A stretch of DNA of 64,000 nt from CAXXHQ01 sp963665265 (GCA_963665265.2 OY762224.2:3286001-3350000); one strand, 5' to 3'. Positions 9,126 to 17,966 are shown, counted from the stretch's first letter. The notes: a model not told the origin generated them from the letters alone. Numbers and translations: made by a program.

Positions 9126-9393
9126 GGGATTTCCTACTAAATTGGCGAAAAACTGGACTTAGGGAATGTGCTTGACGAATAGTGAACATTAGTATATTGT
9201 CGTCGGCGTGGTGAGAAAATGCCAACCAAATTCAACCAACAGCAAACCATTGTAGAGCTTCGCACGAAATTGCTGAACTGGGAGCGGAACATCCGGTGAT
9301 CATCGTCGGCTAACCGCCTCCCCAAGAAACAAAGAACGCTGGCAGGGGTAGGAGACTGCCTCAAACAAAATGGCTCATAGGGATTGATATTTT

Positions 9394-10731
9394 TCACGAA
9401 GGAAAGCATCTTCCGAACGCAGCCAGCAATTTCGCCGAGCCTCGCAGTCGGAGTTTTCCACGCAACAATCCCCAAATCAACTTTCGCTCTTTTGATAGGA
9501 AACCAAGCCACCATCGGCTATCGGCGGTAATCCGCAGGTCGGCAATTCCTTCATGCCCTTCAGTTGTGCGGACCGTTCCTTCTCGAATGACTACCGTTCC
9601 CCGCAACTCCTCCTCGCCCGTGAATGTGAAGTGATAGATGGCGTTCAATTCCTTCGATTTCTCTCTCTGAAAAACCAACGGCAAAGAATTGAGAAAAACT
9701 TGGATGGATCGAGGACGCAATCCGTTTCCAACTCGTTTAATCCGTTTTTTCGGAAAACGGCGAGCGACATGGTCTTCAGCGTCGGAACCGGGAACGACGT
9801 ATATCGTTTCTTGCTTTTCGTTTAGCGGTCGCACAACGTCATTGACATAGCTTTTTTTGTCGGTCGAGTATTGCTTGACGACGTCCCTGCCCGCCGGGCA
9901 AACAGCCAAGCAATAGACGCATTTATAAACGCCTCCGCAGGTCAGGCTCTGCCAGACCGATGCAGTCTCTGAATCGGTAAACTTCCGGCGGTAATCGGCT
10001 GCGTTCTTACTGTCGGCGATTCCCTCAACCCAATTCGTAAATCCGCCCGCAAAGTCCCTGTAATTGTGCGTAATACATGCGGAGAAATTGAAATATCCAT
10101 CGGATGAAATCGCTCCCGTGGGACATGCCGCCACGCATAATTTACAACCGAGACAAAGATCGTCGATAAGCGGCTGCCCATATTCGTTTACTTCAGCGTC
10201 GATAAGCACCGTTCCCAGCAAGATAAAGTTTCCGAATTGAGGATGAATCACGCATCGATGCAATCCCATTCGGCCTAATCCGGCGGCAACTGCGACCGTT
10301 TTATGTGATACCGCCCATCCCTTTCCGGACGCATTATCCATCTCCGTCGGAAAGGCTACGGAAGGATTGACGGCACGAACGCCTTGCCGTTCCAACGCCG
10401 CAACAATTCGGTGACATGCTTTGTGAACTCTATCGGCGGTTTCATGTGACTCTAAACTGGCCGTGGAGCGGGCCGAATTCCGAATCGGCTCACGGTTCAT
10501 CCGACATACCACGCTGGCAAGGGTTTTTGTCGGCGGAAAGTATTTCAGCAGTTCGGTTCGCTCCTTATCAAAGGCGGGATTGCTTATGTTCGCAAAACCG
10601 ACTTCATCGGCTCCGGACTCCAAACACAAAGCTCGTAAGATGTTTGAGTCCAGTTTTGCGGGCGACGAAGCATGATTGCCTGCTTGACCGTAATCGATTA
10701 TCGCCTTTTCGGATAAATCATTTGAATTCAT
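9394..10731 (-). CDS. 4Fe-4S reductase-like protein with SCP2 domain
   Basis: Protein of 445 aa with a bacterial ferredoxin-like double [4Fe-4S] module: C193-x2-C196-x2-C199-x3-C203-P and C271-x2-C274-x3-C278-P with C265 nearby. The organisation resembles the epoxyqueuosine reductase QueG and corrinoid-dependent dehalogenase relatives, including the segment KTVAVAAGLGRMGLHRCVIHPQFG. Residues about 345-445 form an SCP2-like lipid-binding domain (HFTFTGEEELRGTVVIREG), a fusion seen in uncharacterised redox proteins. No twin-arginine signal is present, so it should be cytoplasmic. It is 50 bp downstream of marR on the same strand, behind a palindrome, so it is a likely regulatory target. Substrate unknown. 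Confidence 0.85.
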   Translation of the reverse strand: MNSNDLSEKAIIDYGQAGNHASSPAKLDSNILRALCLESGADEVGFANISNPAFDKERTELLKYFPPTKTLASVVCRMNREPIRNSARSTASLESHETADRVHKACHRIVAALERQGVRAVNPSVAFPTEMDNASGKGWAVSHKTVAVAAGLGRMGLHRCVIHPQFGNFILLGTVLIDAEVNEYGQPLIDDLCLGCKLCVAACPTGAISSDGYFNFSACITHNYRDFAGGFTNWVEGIADSKNAADYRRKFTDSETASVWQSLTCGGVYKCVYCLAVCPAGRDVVKQYSTDKKSYVNDVVRPLNEKQETIYVVPGSDAEDHVARRFPKKRIKRVGNGLRPRSIQVFLNSLPLVFQREKSKELNAIYHFTFTGEEELRGTVVIREGTVRTTEGHEGIADLRITADSRWWLGFLSKERKLIWGLLRGKLRLRGSAKLLAAFGRCFPS

Positions 10732-10746
10732 GTGACGATCCTTATT

Positions 10747-10760
10747 GTTGTATATGCAAC
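10747..10760 (-). promoter_or_regulatory. Candidate MarR operator before the Fe-S gene
   Basis: GTTGTATATGCAAC is a near-perfect palindrome (two mismatched positions at the same step on both arms) 15 bp before the Fe-S gene start. It resembles TTGTACATACAA at 11,257-11,268 before marR and the usual MarR-family pattern TTG-N6-CAA. Confidence 0.6.
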
Positions 10761-10781
10761 TATAGCGGTAAAAAAATCCAG

Positions 10782-11228
10782 TTAATCGGGAAACCCCAGC
10801 TTGCTAGCCATCTTGCGGATTAGGACGATTCCGTCGTCGCCCAGAAGCCGCTTCGTCTCAGCTTGTGCTTGCTCCCACCCAGGGGCGGCTTTTTCCAACA
10901 GCTTCCTCCCTTTTACGGTCAAGCGGAAAGGTTGCTCCCGAGCGTCGTCAGTTGGGACCACTTCTACCCAACCTTGAACTCGCATCCGATCGACGTTACG
11001 GCTTACGGTAGAAGCGTCAAGCCGAAGAAACTCGCACACTTGAGCGGGGAGAATCTGTCCACGCTTTTCCGCAACGACCAAGATGTTGAATTGACTGGCC
11101 TTGATGCCTAACGGGCGGAGAGCGTTATCATAGAGGCTCGTCACGACACGATTGATCAGTCGCAAACGTCCTGCAACGCAGTTTTGAGCGATAACGTCGG
11201 CAATATTAGTAGATTTTTTGTTTGGCAT
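10782..11228 (-). CDS. MarR-family transcriptional regulator
   Basis: Winged-helix regulator of 148 aa. The DNA-binding part is residues 45-110, with recognition helix LRLDASTVSRNVDRMRVQG and wing DDAREQPFRLTVKGRKLL. N- and C-terminal helices provide the dimer interface. Length is typical. Such proteins are usually autorepressors released by small phenolic or oxidising ligands. A palindrome lies 28 bp upstream of its start and another in front of the downstream Fe-S gene, which suggests joint autoregulation of the two-gene cluster. Confidence 0.93.
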   Translation of the reverse strand: MPNKKSTNIADVIAQNCVAGRLRLINRVVTSLYDNALRPLGIKASQFNILVVAEKRGQILPAQVCEFLRLDASTVSRNVDRMRVQGWVEVVPTDDAREQPFRLTVKGRKLLEKAAPGWEQAQAETKRLLGDDGIVLIRKMASKLGFPD

Positions 11229-11256
11229 GGGAAATCGCCTGCGAGGTTAAATATAT

Positions 11257-11268
11257 TTGTACATACAA
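11257..11268 (-). promoter_or_regulatory. Candidate MarR operator before marR
   Basis: TTGTACATACAA differs from a perfect palindrome at one symmetric step. It sits 28 bp before the marR start, next to an AT-rich stretch (AAATATATTT, 11,250-11,259 region) suitable for a -10 element. Confidence 0.6.
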
Positions 11269-11377
11269 CCAACACTTCCTGTCAAGCCATTTGGCGACCT
11301 GCATGCCGAAAATATATTCCGATTTCGTTGTGTGATTGTCGTTGAATCACCGAAAAAAATGGTCCAGAGGTTGGGTG

Positions 11378-11480
11378 GACAAGAAACCAAAAGCCCTCCA
11401 GGCAGGGAAGAACCCGGAGGGCGATGCGATATTGACTGTGCGACAACTGACCGACATTGCCTCAGCCAAGCAGGAGAAAT
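11378..11480 (-). ncRNA. Diverged copy of the twin-hairpin element
   Basis: The minus strand carries GCCCTCC...GGAGGGC (arms at 11,416-11,422 and 11,393-11,399) enclosing CCCTGCCT, then TTTTGGTTTCTTG. This tail and the preceding linker (CAATATCGCATC) match the better-preserved copies at 17,967 and 19,231. The first hairpin is not well kept here, so this may be a relic or only a terminator. It ends about 150 bp before marR. Confidence 0.4.
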
Positions 11481-11713
11481 ACCACCCAAGGCTAACATCG
11501 TCATAAATTACAAACTTCTGCCAGATAAAAATGCGACAACCGTTTTGGAAGGAAAAGGCAATATTGATCATATTTTTCATGCAAATTGGGAAGCGACAAA
11601 TTTGTAACATCGCTAGAAAATCCGAGGTGGAAGATGTTGAAGCCTTATAAAAACAATGTTCGCCTGACGATCTATACTTGAAATACAGAGCAGCACATCG
11701 TGCGGAGGGCAAA

Positions 11714-12052
11714 ATGGATGAAATCTACCTGAAAGCATTGGAAGATTACGGTCAATGGCTTTGCGAACAGATCGACAATCTCGTCAAGCTGGAAGGTGAT
11801 TCTCACGAAACGGCGTTGAGATTCGCCGCCAGCGTCGTAAAAGAAGCGGGGGACCGTGGTCTGAAGCTGGGCTTAACCGGTCTCTATGAAGCGACCCGTG
11901 TCAATTCTGACATGCTTGACGCAATTCCGGCTCGGTTTGGTCTTGAATGTTGTCTTGCCAAAGCACGCAATCCCCAAAAAGAAGTCAACTTTTCCGTCGA
12001 CGAATATGTTCGGCAAAATCATAGATGGCAGGGACCGACATGCCGTGGATAA
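11714..12052 (+). CDS. Hypothetical protein, 112 aa
   Basis: No family recognised. The protein is helical and acidic in the N-terminal half (MDEIYLKALEDYGQWLCEQI) and ends with a basic tail. The start at 11,714 has GGAG about 8 bp upstream; the frame is open a little further but without a better start. The next gene downstream starts about 300 bp away, after a 22-bp palindrome. Confidence 0.7.
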   Translation: MDEIYLKALEDYGQWLCEQIDNLVKLEGDSHETALRFAASVVKEAGDRGLKLGLTGLYEATRVNSDMLDAIPARFGLECCLAKARNPQKEVNFSVDEYVRQNHRWQGPTCRG

Positions 12053-12160
12053 CCGACGCCGCTACGGTCCGGCTGCCCCGACCCGGAACGTAGCGTGTGT
12101 TTCGCAGAATTAGCGATAGATGCCCCCCAGCAATTTCGTCCACATTGATATCGGCATCGA

Positions 12161-12182
12161 CGGTGACAGCATGTTGTCACCG
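12161..12182. promoter_or_regulatory. Palindromic operator-like site
   Basis: GGTGACAGCATGTTGTCACC at 12,162-12,181, flanked by C and G, is a palindrome with one mismatched pair. The same core occurs as a perfect 18-bp palindrome at 43,030-43,047. It lies about 180 bp before the small gene at 12,360. The size fits a dimeric repressor of the TetR or CRP type; the protein is unknown. Confidence 0.55.
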
Positions 12183-12359
12183 CCGGGGGAAATTTTGCAT
12201 TTTTCCCAAAAAAGCCGCCAGTTAACATTTTTGTCGCAGGCGTCGTCGATTTCATGTAGATTCCGAAATATTTTGACGGCTCAACGTGAAAAAACGTAGA
12301 GTAGATTATGTCGCCGCAGTCGTTCATGCAGTTATCGAAACTGTTGATTCCGGACGTCC

Positions 12360-12644
12360 ATGATGCCGCTGACCAAGTTTCGTTCTTTGCAACACCGACT
12401 AGATGATCTGAAGCAAAACGTCGCCCGCCTTCCCTCCCAGTATCGCCTGGGAGACGTCTCCGTGCTGACGGTTCATGAATACGACGGCGTTCTTGACGCC
12501 ATCATCAAAGAATATCCGGAAATTAGAGTAGCCTTGCCCGACCACATCCATTTGGCAGGCGTGACAAGCGGAATTTCGTATAACGAATTTGAAACCTTGA
12601 TCGACGAAACAATCACCATTCTCGATATCATGTCGCCCAGCTAA
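12360..12644 (+). CDS. Hypothetical protein, paralogue of the one at 14,000
   Basis: Small protein of 94 aa, no known family. It shares an extended pattern with the 106-aa protein at 14,000-14,320: FR-x-LQ-x-RL-x2-LK, RLGDVSV, EY-x2-VLDAII, PEIR-x-ALP, GISY-x2-F-x2-LIDE and ILDI-x-SP. Predicted soluble and alpha/beta. The start may be this ATG or the next codon, also ATG; no strong ribosome binding site. Both copies flank the double hemerythrin gene, which suggests a functional link. Confidence 0.75.
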   Translation: MMPLTKFRSLQHRLDDLKQNVARLPSQYRLGDVSVLTVHEYDGVLDAIIKEYPEIRVALPDHIHLAGVTSGISYNEFETLIDETITILDIMSPS

Positions 12645-12697
12645 TGTTTTCATCAGCTTCTCCGAGCGATCTTCGGAGTTCTTGTATTTTTTCAACG

Positions 12698-13528
12698 TTA
12701 TTGCAGTCCGGCGGCTTTGAAGCACTCCATGTACTTCTTATCGACCCCGACGAGGTGCTCCTCGAACCACGTTTTTATGAAGTCCAACACGTCGAGTCCT
12801 AATAGATCGCTTCCCCATTTTGCTCGATTCTGCAAATCAAGAACTTTGCCGACAAACTCGTCATGGGCTTGTTTATGCTCCGCATATTCGGAAAAGTGAA
12901 AGAGAAGCATGTAATCTTCTTCGGTTTTGAAGTGTCGCTGCGTGTAATCGGCTAATTCTGCGAGAATTCGTGTTGTTTCCGGACTTTGCACGTTCTCCGT
13001 CATAGAAGCATGTAAAGTATTGATCATTTCAACGAGTTCTTGATGTTGCGAATCAATTTCCGCAACGCCGACGGAGAAATCGTCCGTCCACTTCACATAA
13101 GCCGACGAGTCTTCGGCTATCGCCGCTCGTTGTTGCTTTATTATCCATTGCGAATGCTTTTTGTCCGTGCCGAGAATGTGTCCCCTCAACCAAGCATGAA
13201 GAATCGGCAACGATTCGAGTTCGGAAATCGTTTCCCCTCGTTTCATTTTCTCCAGGACGCCATGCAACTTTTTCTTAAACCCATCATGGGCGAAATGGTG
13301 TGCATGAAGACCGGAGCAGCCGAATTGCTTCATGTAGTTCTCTTCCATTTTGCAGTGCATGTCCCAGAAGTCAATCAATTGGGAGAGCAGTTTTTCGGTA
13401 ACCTGCTTTTCCTTATGAGTAGCCATTGCGTCGTTCAAGTCGTCAAACAATTTGAACAGCTCTCGATGTTGCGAATCGATTTCAGCAACGCCGACGGCGT
13501 AATCATTTGACCATTTAATAAGAACCAT
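12698..13528 (-). CDS. Tandem double-domain hemerythrin
   Basis: Protein of 276 aa made of two complete hemerythrin domains. Domain 1 (1-135) has H21, H58, E62, H77 or H78, H81, H117 and D122. Domain 2 (143-270) has H162, H199, E203, H218, H222, H258 and D263. Each domain begins with the same pattern, KW-x-D/N-D-x-x-VGVAEIDSQH. Domain 1 replaces the usual phenylalanine of HF-x2-EE with cysteine (HCKMEE). The ATG at 13,528 is preferred to an upstream in-frame GTG because GAGGTGAG lies 5-6 bp before it. Two di-iron centres in one chain suggest oxygen storage or cooperative sensing; this is inference. Confidence 0.93.
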   Translation of the reverse strand: MVLIKWSNDYAVGVAEIDSQHRELFKLFDDLNDAMATHKEKQVTEKLLSQLIDFWDMHCKMEENYMKQFGCSGLHAHHFAHDGFKKKLHGVLEKMKRGETISELESLPILHAWLRGHILGTDKKHSQWIIKQQRAAIAEDSSAYVKWTDDFSVGVAEIDSQHQELVEMINTLHASMTENVQSPETTRILAELADYTQRHFKTEEDYMLLFHFSEYAEHKQAHDEFVGKVLDLQNRAKWGSDLLGLDVLDFIKTWFEEHLVGVDKKYMECFKAAGLQ

Positions 13529-13999
13529 TGCACTCACCTCAGCAATCTCTCCACCGGCGAACAGCCCTTGCTACAAGCTACGTTTTGAACAAGCGGGTTC
13601 CGTTTTGCCGCAATATGCCGATTGTCAGGCTTCTGGTAAAACCGACGGTAACATTTTCGTCAGGAAAAACGAACTCAACTCACTTATGCAAATATAGACT
13701 GGCAAAATTGTTGGCGTCGGCGGCGTGCTTCATTAACCGCCCCGGAGACGGGTGCGACCCCTTGTTGGTCGTATCGACGATGTGCATGAACGGCATTTTC
13801 GGAATGACTAGACCTCGTAAGTGACTTTCGGCGGAATATTTTCCCTGGCGAATCACGTAGGCGTCTTCGGTGAAAGCGCCAAATCGTTCAGATAAAAAAC
13901 TCTGTGACTATTAGCTTGGAGAATGAAAAAGAACAACCTAGATTGATTGTGTTCGCCGTTTGCTTGCCTCATCGAAACCACTGTCGTCGAATGCTCCTC
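13529..13999. other. Intergenic region without a clear gene
   Basis: About 470 bp between divergent genes. A 98-codon plus-strand frame (13,528-13,824) has no ribosome binding site and no protein-like pattern. It should contain the promoters for the hemerythrin and the 106-aa protein, but I cannot place them. Confidence 0.4.
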
Positions 14000-14320
14000 A
14001 TGCCGTCTCCGATGTTTCGTCCCCTGCAACTGCGACTGAATAGCCTAAAGCGAAGCATCGTTCGCTTACCGGCTCAAAATCGACTTGGCGACGTCTCCGT
14101 TCAATCGGTAAAAGAGTACAACGACGTTCTTGACGCCATTATTAAAGTGTTTCCCGAGATCAGAATGGCCTTGCCTGAACATGTCAATTTGAAAAGCGAC
14201 GATGCCCAAGCCTTGACCGTAGGGAAGGACGGGATTTCGTATGAGGATTTCGAAGCTCTGATCGACGAAGCGATTGTCATCTTAGACATCATAAGCCCCA
14301 CCGGCGACAAATTCCTCTGA
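14000..14320 (+). CDS. Hypothetical protein, paralogue of the one at 12,360
   Basis: Protein of 106 aa with the same conserved blocks as the 94-aa protein at 12,360 (RLGDVSV, EYNDVLDAII, PEIRMALPEH, GISYEDFEALIDEAIVILDI). It has an 11-residue insertion before GISY. The start is placed at 14,000 so that MPSPMFRPLQ aligns with MPLTKFRSLQ of the paralogue; the frame is open to 13,904. No family name known to me. It is convergent with the kinase gene at 14,431. Confidence 0.72.
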   Translation: MPSPMFRPLQLRLNSLKRSIVRLPAQNRLGDVSVQSVKEYNDVLDAIIKVFPEIRMALPEHVNLKSDDAQALTVGKDGISYEDFEALIDEAIVILDIISPTGDKFL

Positions 14321-14430
14321 GATATTCGTCCAAGCGTCTCCGAAAATGGGTGATCTTGTCGAAAAGATAGGAAGACGTCAATGTTTTTCCGCTAGTCGCA
14401 AATATGTAGATTAAACTCCGACATTCGTTC

Positions 14431-16143
14431 TTAGACGTAATTTTCATTATCCGCCGCACTAAGCGGCAAGCGAATTATGAATGTTGTGCCTTTCCCCACT
14501 TCACTCTCGAATGTTATGGAACCTCCGTGCCGTTGAACGACGCAGCTATACACGAGAGCAAGCCCTTGTCCGGTTCCTTTTCCGACTTCCTTCGTCGTGA
14601 AAAATGGTTCAAAGATGCGGGAGCGAATGTTTTCTGGTATTCCCGTTCCCGTATCGCTGACACGTATTTCGACGAAGCGGTTCAGCATGCGAGTGCTAAC
14701 GCTGATTATTCCCATTTCATCTGATTTTATCTCGCCAATGGCATGGGCGGCGTTGACTACCAGATTAAGGATGGCCTGATTGAACTCTCCTCGAAAGCAT
14801 GGCGTCGGCGGCAAGTTCGGATCGAGATCCAGCTTTAAATTCGCCACGTACTTCCATTCATTTCTTGCCATAGTCGTCGTGTTTTCAATCGCTTTATTTA
14901 AGTCGGTACTCATTTTCTCCTTGTCGCCAGGGTGTGAAAACGCTTTCATCGCAAGAACCAATTGCGAAATGCGTTCAACTCCTTCCAAAGCCTGCGAGAC
15001 GGCGACGGGAACTTCCTCGAAAAGATAATCCAAATCTCTGGATTCCTTAGCCTTCACGAACTTATCCAGGAGTTCCGGCGTCACCTTGTTTTCTTTCGCC
15101 GCCTGGGCCACGTCAGTAACGAGGGAATACACTTCTTGGAAGGTTTCAAACGACTCTTGCACGAAACGGGCGTTGTCGCCGACATATTGAATGGGCGTAT
15201 TGATTTCGTGAGCGATACCTGCGGTTATTTGTCCCAGAGCCTCCATTTTTTGCGATTCTCGAAGAAGCGCCTCCGCCGTCTCACGCTCGGCTTGAGCTTT
15301 TATGCGGGCGTCATCGGCTTTTTGACGTTCGATGATTTCCGTTTTCATAGCCTCGTTCGCCAAGGAAAGCTCCGCCGTTCGTCGTTGAATTCGGAGTTCC
15401 AGGTCGTCGTGGGATTGAAGCAAGGCGTCTTCCGCCCGAAAACGCTCGGACATTTCGGAGGTGATCTTTTTTGTAACGAAAACCATAATGGAGATAGCGA
15501 ATATTACAGCCAGAGCCAATATTGCCCACATTGCCTTGCGGGCAGTTTGGTATCGCTCTTCCGCTCGTTGAGCCGCCAAGTCCATTTGGTCGCTTTGAAA
15601 TTGGACAAACGAATTCCAAGCTGCGTGATAGCGAATCAACAAGGGAGCCGTAACTGTCGCCATGACGTTTCTTGCTTCGGCATGCTTCCCTTCTTCGAAT
15701 TGCAACTTAAGCGCTCGTTTGTAGCTTTCTACATACAGCACTCGGGTTTTGTCGACCTTTTCAATCAGATCCCGCTCCTCCTGCGAATCCGCTTTTCGTT
15801 TTATCTCTCGGACCAACTCCGATATCTTTTCCGTGTTCTGAATTCGCTCGGACAGCAGAGCGTCAATCTCGCTTTTGTCGTTCATCAAGAAGACTTGTAG
15901 GGTAATACGGTTGTTGACCGAGGAATATGCAAGAGCCTTCCTTGCCAACTGAACCTTCGACCACTGACGGCTTACCAAAGCGGACATATCCTCATTTACC
16001 TGCTGCGTTCGGCTCAACGCCAAATATCCCACGGCGATTAAGAGAGCGATCAGAACAAAAAAAGCTCCGGATAGTTTAACGGCGACGGAATTGCGATTTA
16101 TTTTTGATTTTTGCATGATTCTGGTTGATGATTTTCGCTTCAC
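14431..16143 (-). CDS. Membrane sensor histidine kinase
   Basis: Kinase of 570 aa. TM1 is about residues 24-43, a helical extracytoplasmic region spans 44-203 (four-helix-bundle type, like chemoreceptor sensors), and TM2 is about 204-224. A long coiled coil (230-300) leads to the H-box MEALGQITAGIAHEINTPIQ with phospho-acceptor H312. The ATPase domain has NLVVNAAHAI, DTGTGIP and GTGQGLALVYS. It belongs to the same kinase subfamily as its upstream neighbour. The first codon is GTG (16,141-16,143); an ATG at 16,114-16,116 is possible and neither has a clear ribosome binding site. Spacing of 31 bp to the upstream kinase implies one operon. No response regulator is adjacent. Confidence 0.92.
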   Translation of the reverse strand: MKRKSSTRIMQKSKINRNSVAVKLSGAFFVLIALLIAVGYLALSRTQQVNEDMSALVSRQWSKVQLARKALAYSSVNNRITLQVFLMNDKSEIDALLSERIQNTEKISELVREIKRKADSQEERDLIEKVDKTRVLYVESYKRALKLQFEEGKHAEARNVMATVTAPLLIRYHAAWNSFVQFQSDQMDLAAQRAEERYQTARKAMWAILALAVIFAISIMVFVTKKITSEMSERFRAEDALLQSHDDLELRIQRRTAELSLANEAMKTEIIERQKADDARIKAQAERETAEALLRESQKMEALGQITAGIAHEINTPIQYVGDNARFVQESFETFQEVYSLVTDVAQAAKENKVTPELLDKFVKAKESRDLDYLFEEVPVAVSQALEGVERISQLVLAMKAFSHPGDKEKMSTDLNKAIENTTTMARNEWKYVANLKLDLDPNLPPTPCFRGEFNQAILNLVVNAAHAIGEIKSDEMGIISVSTRMLNRFVEIRVSDTGTGIPENIRSRIFEPFFTTKEVGKGTGQGLALVYSCVVQRHGGSITFESEVGKGTTFIIRLPLSAADNENYV

Positions 16144-16174
16144 TCACAATAACAAATGCTGTCGACTTCAAAGT

Positions 16175-17782
16175 CTAATTGAGTTTAGGGGGAGCTGGAG
16201 GCAGATGGTTAGGTCGAACCGGCAACAGGATTGTAAACGTCGTTCCTTTGTCGACTTCGCTTTTAAAAGTCAACGAGCCGCCGTGTTTATCCACTACGAT
16301 GGAGTATGCTATTGCCAGTCCTTGACCGCTCCCCCGTCCGACTTCCTTCGTAGTAAAGAACGGATCGAAGATTCGTTCCCGATATTCCGACGGGATGCCG
16401 CATCCCGTGTCTTCGATCTCAATGCGAACATTTTTGCCTTCATGTCTTGTGCGTATGCGGACTCGACCTTTTTCGCCTGTCTTTGCCACGACTTCGGCGA
16501 CGGCATGGGCGGCGTTCATTAATAAATTCAAGAAAACTTGATTCAAATCCCCTACATGACAGAACACTTGCGGCAGCGGTCCTAAATCCGTTTCAACGTT
16601 CGCAATGTTATTAAACAAATTTCCCGCCACGGTAAGCGTCGTCGTTAGAGCGTGATTTAGGTCCGCTGGGGTCTTCTCACGCCGGTCAGGATGGGCGAAA
16701 TCCTTCATTGCCCGAACTATCCTGGAGATGCGAGAGACTCCGTCAAAAGCGTCATCGAATGCTGCGGGGATGCTTTGTTCGAGATAACCTAGATCTATGT
16801 CCTGTTCCGCTTCAACGATCGCCTTCACAGTTTCTTCATGACCTGGTGCGGCGGTGAATGTCCCAAGAGCTTGTTTGTACTTAGCCAAAATTATTCTGAA
16901 ATCATCATAGCCGCTACGGAGGAAGTTCAGGTTGTCACCGACAAATTGCGTCGGCGTATTAATTTCATGGGAGATGCCTGCGGCGAGTTGCCCGACGGCC
17001 TCTAGTTTGTTCGCTTGTCTTAGCTGCATCTCCGCCTGCTGGCGACGTTCCATTTCCAACTTCAGTTCCTCTTCCGCCTCCTCACGTTGATGTAGCGCCT
17101 CCAAAAGCTGATCCGTCTGCCTCTTCAATTGTTCATTGAGTTGTCCAAGCTGAATGTTTCGGTCCTTGACCTCTTGCTCCAGCGAAACCCTCGTGGTGAC
17201 GTTCCGGCATACTTCGACGCCGGCGATGACGTTCTTATCTTTGTCAAAGATAGGAAAACAGGCGTTTTCCCAAAACGAGGTCGTTCCGTCAGCGCTGGCG
17301 GCGGCACGTAACACCAACGTCGCTTCTCCCGTGCGAATCGCTTTCGCCACCCCGCAACCTTCGCACATCTCGGTTCGCTTCTCGTAGCAAACGTAGCACT
17401 TCTCTCCAAGATGACTGCCAAACACCTGCTGCATGGCGTCATTTTGATAAATGATGTTGAAATCTCGATCCTGAACGGTAATGCCGTCGGCAAGATTATG
17501 TAAAATGTGTTCTCGAAGAAGGAATGCGTTTTCTGCGTGGAGGAGATTTTTCGAGGCTTCCGTTACGTCGAGCGGAACCAGAAACAAGTCAGACACGCAG
17601 ATTGCCCGTTTATGTTCGAGCGATACGATTCGATCCCGCAGTTTTTGATTTTCCTCGTCTAATCCAAGAATGAGTTGACAAGCCTCCTCAAGAGCCTCGC
17701 CGCAGGGGGGCTTTGTTGAGGCAGCTTGAGCGACAAGTCGCTTCGTTACTGTCTGGATGTCAGTGTGAGAAAAATCGTTCAT
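16175..17782 (-). CDS. PAS sensor histidine kinase with cysteine cluster
   Basis: Soluble kinase of 535 aa. Residues 1-60 form a coiled coil. A PAS domain (about 88-200) carries C129-x2-C132 and C140-x2-C143 (GEKCYVCYEKRTEMCEGC), a possible metal or iron-sulfur site, so redox sensing is plausible. A second coiled coil (200-260) precedes the H-box LEAVGQLAAGISHEINTPTQ with H272. The ATPase domain has NLLMNAAHAV, DTGCGIP and GSGQGLAIAYS. The two kinases of this operon share the variant H-box with NTP in place of NPL. No regulator or receiver domain is linked, so the partner is elsewhere. Confidence 0.92.
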   Translation of the reverse strand: MNDFSHTDIQTVTKRLVAQAASTKPPCGEALEEACQLILGLDEENQKLRDRIVSLEHKRAICVSDLFLVPLDVTEASKNLLHAENAFLLREHILHNLADGITVQDRDFNIIYQNDAMQQVFGSHLGEKCYVCYEKRTEMCEGCGVAKAIRTGEATLVLRAAASADGTTSFWENACFPIFDKDKNVIAGVEVCRNVTTRVSLEQEVKDRNIQLGQLNEQLKRQTDQLLEALHQREEAEEELKLEMERRQQAEMQLRQANKLEAVGQLAAGISHEINTPTQFVGDNLNFLRSGYDDFRIILAKYKQALGTFTAAPGHEETVKAIVEAEQDIDLGYLEQSIPAAFDDAFDGVSRISRIVRAMKDFAHPDRREKTPADLNHALTTTLTVAGNLFNNIANVETDLGPLPQVFCHVGDLNQVFLNLLMNAAHAVAEVVAKTGEKGRVRIRTRHEGKNVRIEIEDTGCGIPSEYRERIFDPFFTTKEVGRGSGQGLAIAYSIVVDKHGGSLTFKSEVDKGTTFTILLPVRPNHLPPAPPKLN

Positions 17783-17966
17783 TTACAGACCCGCCATTTG
17801 AACGGACATTACAATATTCCGCTTCAAAACCATACGTTAGAATAATCAGCGGAAATGGCGTGTTTTTGGTGCGAACAAACATGCGGAGACGTTTTGATTG
17901 AGTCGTTAGCGTTGCATTTCGTTCATCACAAAGATCATGTGATTGGAGCCAACAAAACTTCGCCAA

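Noticed and set aside
9126..9200. Possible LexA-type box before the SRAP gene
   Set aside because: GAACATTAGTAT only partly resembles a Gram-positive SOS box and planctomycete LexA motifs vary; not enough to call.
9320..9360. Fourth copy of the twin-hairpin small RNA
   Set aside because: Only the tail (CTTTGTTTCTTGG on the minus strand) and a weak hairpin match; it may simply be the terminator of the Fe-S protein gene.
14962..15900. 312-codon frame antisense to the histidine kinase
   Set aside because: The minus-strand kinase in the same region has complete domains, and the antisense frame reads as the usual shadow of a GC-balanced gene.
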